Assembly (NCBI GenBank): GCA_947177545.1
Contig: CAMWVF010000012.1
Coordinates: 1 to 11,782 of the forward strand
Reading direction: 5' to 3'
Length of the DNA: 11,782 bases
Source: an uncultured Clostridia bacterium
GTDB lineage: Bacteria; Bacillota; Clostridia; Oscillospirales; Ruminococcaceae
In this document: in pieces, positions 7,815 through 11,782 of the stretch
How positions within the stretch are numbered: position 1 is the stretch's first letter
How the letters are laid out: the number at the start of each line of letters is the position of its first letter
Program-made: the position numbers and the translations under genes
Notes under the pieces: model-generated
Databases searched by the model: none
Seen by the model: only the letters and a program-made list of their open reading frames with translations
Told to the model about the DNA's origin: nothing

Positions 7815-8179
7815 TTATTCTTCCTCTGCAAATTCAAAATTTGTCAGCGTAAAATTTCCGTCCTCTCCCTTTTTGTAAATAACAAGTTCCTCAATGCTTA
7901 TCCGTTACCCGAACCAACATAATATATCGACAACAGCCCGTCCGCGCCGTCACCGTCAAAATCACCGTACTTAAATCTCGGTTCGATAAAAATATACGGC
8001 TCTTTTTATAAAGGTAATTTCCGTAAACGCAGCATCACTGTCCGCCGAGTTCCAAAAAGCACGGGAATTTCATCAACATTACTGTTTATCGAATTAAATT
8101 TATTTGCCCTGTCAAATTCAAGCTTGTTCACGTCAATATCCGAAGACACGTCCGCATTTGAATTGATGACAGCCGCACC
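7815..8179 (-). pseudogene. Frameshifted C-terminal remnant with an FG-GAP/VCBS-like calcium-loop motif
   Basis: This stretch has no intact gene but keeps coding character across three frames. It opens in frame with the preceding lipoprotein, directly after its TAA, reading GAAVINSNADVSSDIDVNK and on to NVDEIP. It resumes in another frame as FWNSADSDAAFTEITFIK, then in a third as FIEPRFKYGDFDGDGADG and SIYYVGSGNG. It ends as ISIEELVIYKKGEDGN and NFEFAEEE with TAA at 7815-7817. Each shift is mended by one base at a short run: CCC at 8063-8065 or the nearby T5, the A5 at 8003-8007, and GG at 7902-7903 (transcribed-strand bases). The DFDGDGADG loop resembles calcium-binding FG-GAP/VCBS repeats. 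The best reading is the decayed C-terminal domain of the lipoprotein upstream, or the tail of a separate lost gene. Sequencing indels at homopolymers are an alternative. Confidence 0.7.
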
Positions 8180-8755
8180 TTACTCCGTGCTTTCGGAAAT
8201 ACTACCTGTCTCACTTTCCGTAGCCTCTCCCGTCTCGGACTCGGTAACATTGCCGCCCTCGGAATCAGCCTCCGTCTCCTCCCAAGCCGCAGGGTCGTAT
8301 TCGGGAATACCCAATTCAGCCGCCTGTTCAGTTGTAAGCCTGTTGTATCTGTCCGTCTGATTGTCGGTTATCCAGTATAAGGTCTGACCGTCCTCGCTGA
8401 CCGACACCCGCGCATAGCTTGCTACACCGTCAATTTCCACCCTGAACATCTTGTCCTCAAAGGAGTACACCACAGGGTCATACGTCATAACATAACCGCT
8501 TGCCTGACCGTCCCCCGGCATACAAACATGCAAAAGATATTTGTAATCCTCCGTAAACTGCACGGCCGTCAATGAAAGAAAATTCCCGTTTCCGTCATAT
8601 GAATTGTAACCCGTGCTGTCGTCCGCAAGCCAGCAGCCCTCTATGGACTTCTGCACCGCCAGATCCTCCTCTGTCATAACATAGTTGCCCGAACAGCCTG
8701 CCATACATATAAGCATTACCGCCGAAATGACTGCCGCTAAAATTTTCTTTGACAT
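8180..8755 (-). CDS. Short lipoprotein with S/T/E-rich tail, probably truncated
   Basis: 191 residues, family not recognised. It begins with a lipoprotein signal (MSKKILAAV, hydrophobic core, then MAGC with lipidated Cys21), so it should be anchored on the outer face of the membrane. Residues 35-145 form a beta-rich domain (SIEGCWLADDS, AVQFTEDYKYLLHV, FRVEIDGVASYARV, LYWITDN) that looks like small lipocalin-type or DUF-type extracytoplasmic domains; this is only an impression. From about 160 to the end the sequence is low-complexity Glu/Ser/Thr with TESETG repeated. Such segments are usually linkers, and the frame stays open beyond the TAA into the degraded region, so the protein was probably longer. 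GGAGGA eight bases before the ATG supports the start. It follows the second DUF3298-like gene by 25 bases. Confidence 0.75.
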   Translation of the reverse strand: MSKKILAAVISAVMLICMAGCSGNYVMTEEDLAVQKSIEGCWLADDSTGYNSYDGNGNFLSLTAVQFTEDYKYLLHVCMPGDGQASGYVMTYDPVVYSFEDKMFRVEIDGVASYARVSVSEDGQTLYWITDNQTDRYNRLTTEQAAELGIPEYDPAAWEETEADSEGGNVTESETGEATESETGSISESTE

Positions 8756-8780
8756 TTTTTATTCCTCCGTTTTTAACCTT

Positions 8781-9851
8781 TTAACTTTTTGTATCAAAAT
8801 ATTTTTTGCCATTTTTCTCTATTATATTCACAGGCTCGCTTTTTGCGGACGAATACCCCTCAAAAAGGGATTTCCCCGCTTCGTTAAGATAAGGGTAAAT
8901 ATCCTCCGCCGCGACCTCCATAAGCTTCATGCCGTCCGCAAAGCTGCCCCCGAATTCATATGGTACCGTGCAGTACGACAAGCAGCCGTTTCTGACTGTT
9001 ATTTCAAGATCGAAATCGTAATACTCCGATATTCCCGAAAATTCCTCAAAGCCGCTTTCATAACCCTCAACTCCGCCGCTGCGCCATCTGTTTTCAAAAT
9101 ACTGATACGCTGCCATGTTTATCTCGTTTATGACCGCTTTTTTGTCCTCGAAAATTTCGTTGAAATTTATCTGCTCGCCCGTCCGCAAGTCGAACACCAG
9201 CGACGCAGGTATTACCGCTCCGTGAGCCGCCAGAGGAGGGTGATCCTCGGTGTAAAAATCAACGCTTAAGATATTACCGTTTATGTCGTAGTCCAAATCG
9301 ACCCCGTCTCTCCATTTTCCAAGAGCGCATATCGTCATAGAAAAATGCCACGGCGGAATGATCATATCTCCGTCCTTTTCAAGATCAAATTCCTCAACGC
9401 GCCCGTTTATTTCCTCATATACGCTGTCAATGTACGCCTTTACGCCGTCGTTTATCTTCTGCATCACTGCCGCGTCCCCGCCGCTGAAAACAGGATATAC
9501 CGCAGTAAATTCAAACACCGTGCAGCCGTCCTTTTTCAGCTCCTCGTTTATCTCCGCCTTTTCGGCAATAATATTAGTTTCGGTCTTTTCGGGGTAAATT
9601 ATCCTCCTTGGGTAAACACTGTAAATTTCGTCCGCAGAAATCACTGTCGGATTTTGCGTTTCTTCCGCTTCGGACGTTTCGTCAGCCGTTTTCTCCGTGT
9701 CCGAAAAAACGCTTTCATCGCAGTATATCGCCGTGTCCGATGTAACGGAAGTCGTAAAGGTTTCCGTCTCGGAAATTTCCGCCGTACCGCCTTTCACACA
9801 CCCTGTCAGCATTGCTGCTAAAACCGCAATTGCAATAATTTTCCTGCACAT
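8781..9851 (-). CDS. DUF4163/DUF3298-like (RsiV-type extracellular domain) lipoprotein, copy 2
   Basis: 356 residues. The signal peptide ends in LTGC with Cys18, followed by an S/T/E-rich linker to about residue 70. The rest resembles the DUF4163-DUF3298 pair seen in RsiV anti-sigma factors and PdaC-like proteins: FTAVYPVFSGGD with VMQKINDGVKAYIDS (115-144), then PLAAHGAV (206-213) and SLVFDLRTGEQINFNEIF (217-234). The C-terminus YSSAKSEPVNIIEKNGKKYF (333-352) matches the end of the neighbouring upstream protein, showing the two are paralogs. There is no cytoplasmic or anti-sigma part, so it is a surface lipoprotein of unknown ligand. The start at 9851 has GGAGAGG five bases upstream and lies 14 bases after the upstream gene's stop. 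An in-frame ATG at 9917 would overlap that gene and remove the signal from the N-terminus, so it is rejected. Confidence 0.78.
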   Translation of the reverse strand: MCRKIIAIAVLAAMLTGCVKGGTAEISETETFTTSVTSDTAIYCDESVFSDTEKTADETSEAEETQNPTVISADEIYSVYPRRIIYPEKTETNIIAEKAEINEELKKDGCTVFEFTAVYPVFSGGDAAVMQKINDGVKAYIDSVYEEINGRVEEFDLEKDGDMIIPPWHFSMTICALGKWRDGVDLDYDINGNILSVDFYTEDHPPLAAHGAVIPASLVFDLRTGEQINFNEIFEDKKAVINEINMAAYQYFENRWRSGGVEGYESGFEEFSGISEYYDFDLEITVRNGCLSYCTVPYEFGGSFADGMKLMEVAAEDIYPYLNEAGKSLFEGYSSAKSEPVNIIEKNGKKYFDTKS

Positions 9852-9865
9852 AATTACCTCTCCAC

Positions 9866-11032
9866 TCACGTCAGTACCGAAATATTTCCGCCGCTGTAAA
9901 TATCCTTGAAATACCATATAAACTCCGCGTCCTTTGGATCGTTTAAGTCCGCCTCATCGGGAAGCCGCCGCATGGTCTCAAAATATCTTTTCCCCTTATA
10001 CTCTATAACATTGACAGGCTCTGTCCTTGCGGAGCTGTATGCCTCGAAAATTTCTTTTCCCTCGTCGGTGAGAAAATTTTCAACCTCGCTGAAAGGTACG
10101 CCCGCGAAATAGCTTTCATCAACACTTCCGCCGAAGCCGAAATCATAATACGTGTAATAGACTCCGATACAGCCTTCACGAACTGCCGTTCTCCGATAAA
10201 GATTATCCTCTCCCGCAAATACCTGATTTGTGCCGTCACCCAAATCAATGCCAAGCCAATCGGGAAAGCCCTCTTCAGTCTCTACCGCCGCCTTGTATCC
10301 GTCCGCGTCAATGCTTGAAACGGACAAAGCCCCAATGCTCCGAAGCTCTTTTTCCATTGCATCGGCAAAGCCTTCCTTGTCGGCGACTATTTTTTCAAAG
10401 TCCACACGTTCACCCGTCCGCAGATCAAACACCATTTGCATAGGGTAAACAAACTCGGGAGCAGCCCCTGCATGATAGGGACTGTACAAAAAATGCACCG
10501 CCCAGAAATTTTTCCCCACGGTGTCAACACTGTACACAAGAGTGTAGCTGTCCCGCGCCGTCTCGTAAAACAATTTCGCCTCGTCGGACATATTTCCGTC
10601 TGTGTCCTTGCCAAGCAGATTTATGTCGTTTTGCACACTTTCAAAAAGTTCGTCACGGTATTTTTTTATCTCCGAATTTATCCTTTCGCGGACTTCGACC
10701 TCAAGTCTTTCGTCCGTAACCTGCGGATAATCCGCTTTAAAAATACCCATTTCCATGCCTAAATCGTTATACAGCAGGGCGGGTTCTTCCTCCACCGGAG
10801 TTGTGTCTATAACGCTCCACCAATTTTCGTTTTTGTAGGAAAATTTAACGGGGTAAACGTCGTACAACTCGTCCGCACGCGTCACCTTTACCTCGTTATA
10901 TTCGGGGATAGAAGCTTCCGTCTCAGAAGCGGACGTTGCCGTTGTGACAATCGTTTCCTCATTATAATCATCATTTGTGCAGCCCGTCAGCAGCACCGCC
11001 AGTACCGCAGCCAAAGCAATTATCTTTTTCAT
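9866..11032 (-). CDS. DUF4163/DUF3298-like (RsiV-type extracellular domain) lipoprotein, copy 1
   Basis: 388 residues. The signal peptide MKKIIALAAVLAVLLTGC gives lipidated Cys18, then an S/T/E linker to about residue 50. A DUF4163-like part includes FKADYPQVTDERLEVEVRER (98-117). A DUF3298-like part includes YHAGAAPEF (186-194), MVFDLRTGERVDFEKI (200-215) and PFSEVENFLTDEGKEIF (313-329). The module SSARTEPVNVIEYKGKRYFE (333-352) is shared with the next gene, and an extra tail of about 35 residues is unique to this copy. It is first in its operon, with a promoter 37 bases upstream and GGGAGGA seven bases before the ATG at 11032. A longer in-frame reading from 11185 would run through the promoter and is not used. 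The RsiV domain binds lysozyme in Bacillus; a similar sensing role here is speculation. Confidence 0.8.
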   Translation of the reverse strand: MKKIIALAAVLAVLLTGCTNDDYNEETIVTTATSASETEASIPEYNEVKVTRADELYDVYPVKFSYKNENWWSVIDTTPVEEEPALLYNDLGMEMGIFKADYPQVTDERLEVEVRERINSEIKKYRDELFESVQNDINLLGKDTDGNMSDEAKLFYETARDSYTLVYSVDTVGKNFWAVHFLYSPYHAGAAPEFVYPMQMVFDLRTGERVDFEKIVADKEGFADAMEKELRSIGALSVSSIDADGYKAAVETEEGFPDWLGIDLGDGTNQVFAGEDNLYRRTAVREGCIGVYYTYYDFGFGGSVDESYFAGVPFSEVENFLTDEGKEIFEAYSSARTEPVNVIEYKGKRYFETMRRLPDEADLNDPKDAEFIWYFKDIYSGGNISVLT

Positions 11033-11068
11033 GTAATTGTCCTCCCATTTTTTAATATTATAAATAAA

Positions 11069-11097
11069 ATTATAACACTTAAAAAATGGAAATACAA
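11069..11097 (-). promoter_or_regulatory. Sigma-A-type promoter of the lipoprotein operon
   Basis: On the transcribed strand: -35 TTGTAT (11092-11097), a 17-base spacer, and a perfect -10 TATAAT (11069-11074). The expected transcription start is near 11062, giving a 5' leader of about 30 bases that carries the GGGAGGA ribosome site of the first lipoprotein gene. The surrounding DNA is very AT-rich. The -35 matches only four of six consensus bases, which fits a promoter needing an activator. Confidence 0.75.
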
Positions 11098-11134
11098 TTA
11101 CAGGTCGGTTACAAATAGTTACAATTCGGTAACA
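11097..11134 (-). promoter_or_regulatory. Tandem TGTAAC-type operator array abutting the -35 box
   Basis: Four hexamers on the transcribed strand: TGTTAC (11129-11134), TGTAAC (11118-11123), TGTAAC (11108-11113) and TGTAAT (11097-11102). Their spacing is 11, 10 and 11 bases, one helical turn each, and the last touches the -35 box. Direct repeats on one face next to -35 are typical for OmpR/PhoB-family response regulators acting as activators. The regulator is not encoded in the window. Confidence 0.6.
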
Positions 11135-11149
11135 AAATACTAAATACAG

Positions 11150-11208
11150 AAAAACCAACAAAGGGCGGAAAACGGCTATGCCCAAAGCATAACCGTACTT
11201 TTCGCCCC
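11150..11208 (-). terminator. Rho-independent terminator after argG
   Basis: The inner stem CGGTTATGC / GCATAGCCG (one G-U pair, 4-base loop) is extended by an imperfect outer stem GGGGCGAAAA / TTTTCCGCCC. It is followed on the transcribed strand by a T-rich stretch containing TTTTT at 11150-11154. It starts about 20 bases after the argG stop. The T-run begins eight bases after the stem, so termination may be partial. It separates argG from the lipoprotein promoter. Confidence 0.7.
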
Positions 11209-11226
11209 GGATGTTATTGGAGTTTT

Positions 11227-11730
11227 TTACTTATTATTGCGCTTAGCGTCCAACATTGCCTTGACCTTGATAGGAAGTCCGAACAGATTGATAAAGCCTG
11301 CGGAATCCTTCTGGTCGTAAACATTATCCTCATCGAATGTAGCAACTTCCTCATCATAAAGAGTGTATGGGGAAGTAACGCCCGCTGTGATAATATTGCC
11401 CTTGTAAAGCTTCAGCTTAACGTCACCCGTAACAGTCTCCTGTGTCTTGTCGACGAAAGCGGAAAGAGCCTCACGGAGGGGTGTGTACCACTGACCGTTG
11501 TAAACGATGTCCGCAAAATCAATTGCAAGCTTCTGCTTCATACGCTGTGTAGCCTTGTCAAGCGTGATAGTTTCCAAAACGTCGTGAGCATAGTAAAGCA
11601 CAGTTCCGCCGGGGGTCTCGTAAACGCCTCTGGACTTCATGCCAACGAGACGGTTCTCAACAATGTCCGCAAGACCTATACCGTTTGCGCCGCCAAGCTC
11701 GTTGAGCTTTTTGATTATGGAAACGCCGTC
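11227..11730 (-). CDS. argG: Argininosuccinate synthase, C-terminal part (partial)
   Basis: ATP-dependent joining of citrulline and aspartate to argininosuccinate, the substrate of ArgH. Only the last 167 residues are present; the whole enzyme is about 400. The sequence begins [19 protein letters not shown], continues with the family block [17 protein letters not shown], and keeps [14 protein letters not shown] and the C-terminal [14 protein letters not shown]. This is the C-terminal multimerisation half; the ATP-binding N-terminal half is absent. An internal ATG at 11640 is not the true start, because coding continues upstream to about 11730. Beyond that, homology is lost on this strand and a TAG follows at 11758-11760. 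The missing upstream part appears inverted on the other strand. Confidence 0.95.
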   Translation of the reverse strand, partial: DGVSIIKKLNELGGANGIGLADIVENRLVGMKSRGVYETPGGTVLYYAHDVLETITLDKATQRMKQKLAIDFADIVYNGQWYTPLREALSAFVDKTQETVTGDVKLKLYKGNIITAGVTSPYTLYDEEVATFDEDNVYDQKDSAGFINLFGLPIKVKAMLDAKRNNK

Positions 11731-11782
11731 TCGACCTTGAAGACCCAGCCAACGAGCCTATGTATGAGAAAGAGGGCTTCCT
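11727..11782 (+). pseudogene. argG: Inverted internal fragment of argG on the opposite strand
   Basis: The plus strand reads [19 protein letters not shown] in frame to the window edge. [10 protein letters not shown] is a conserved ArgG segment that in the intact protein comes shortly before the DGVSIIKK segment seen on the minus strand. By my recollection of the family, about 30 residues lie between them. The two strands therefore carry neighbouring parts of the same gene in opposite directions, joined at about 11727-11733. This fits a fold-back chimera at a contig end better than a real inversion, but the window cannot decide. Confidence 0.8.

Noticed and set aside
8084..8118. TTGACA on the transcribed strand as a possible argH promoter
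   Set aside because: The -35 is perfect, but no acceptable -10 box lies 16-18 bases downstream, and the site is inside the coding remnant of the broken lipoprotein.
11033..11185. N-terminal extension of the first lipoprotein from an ATG at 11185
   Set aside because: It would run through the promoter and operator array and part of the terminator and bury the signal peptide; the ATG at 11032 has a strong ribosome site.
1..11782. Search for CRISPR repeats, tRNA genes, insertion sequences, phage or toxin-antitoxin genes
   Set aside because: No regularly spaced repeats, tRNA-like cloverleaf, transposase motif or phage protein was seen on either strand by eye.

Overview
The window looks like a piece of a Clostridia genome, probably Oscillospiraceae/Ruminococcus-like. 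This rests on gene style rather than a marker gene: strong AGGAGG-type ribosome binding sites, lipobox lipoproteins, an ArgJ-based arginine pathway and moderate GC with AT-rich gaps. All complete genes are on the minus strand, so transcription runs from the right end of the window to the left.

Right end (11227-11782): the last ~40% of argG (argininosuccinate synthase) on the minus strand. At about 11727-11733 the sequence flips, and the final ~55 bases encode an earlier part of ArgG on the PLUS strand. This is a fold-back junction, most likely an amplification or assembly chimera at a contig end.

11033-11226: argG is followed by a hairpin terminator. Next comes a well-formed sigma-A promoter (TTGTAT-N17-TATAAT) preceded by four TGTAAC-like hexamers spaced 11, 10 and 11 bases. 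This arrangement is typical of an OmpR/PhoB-type response regulator.

7815-11032: this promoter drives two paralogous lipoproteins resembling the DUF4163/DUF3298 (RsiV-like) extracellular domain. A third, short lipoprotein follows. Its S/T/E-rich tail runs in frame through a stop codon into a broken, frameshifted stretch carrying a DFDGDGADG calcium-loop-like motif (pseudogene remnant).

1528-7796: the arginine genes argH, argC (type 2), argJ and argB. Between them lie a YjbR/MmcQ-family gene, a three-TM membrane protein and a small PH-like membrane protein. ArgB phosphorylates N-acetylglutamate, ArgC reduces the product, ArgJ recycles the acetyl group, and ArgG and ArgH make arginine from citrulline. 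argD and argF are not in the window. ArgB carries the N-terminal helix and EGxGT(M/Q) signature of arginine-inhibited enzymes, which fits a cyclic ArgJ pathway. A 10-codon ORF with a strong Shine-Dalgarno ends one base before argC and may be a leader peptide. A palindrome resembling a dispersed genomic repeat lies between argJ and the PH-like gene.

Left end (27-1478): a lipase-like alpha/beta hydrolase behind a ~200-residue multi-TM segment, in the place where argD often sits. No CRISPR, tRNA, rRNA, insertion sequence or phage gene was seen. The region is mostly an ordinary biosynthetic cluster. The parts worth a second look are the lipoprotein island with its regulatory array, the argC leader ORF and the argG inversion.
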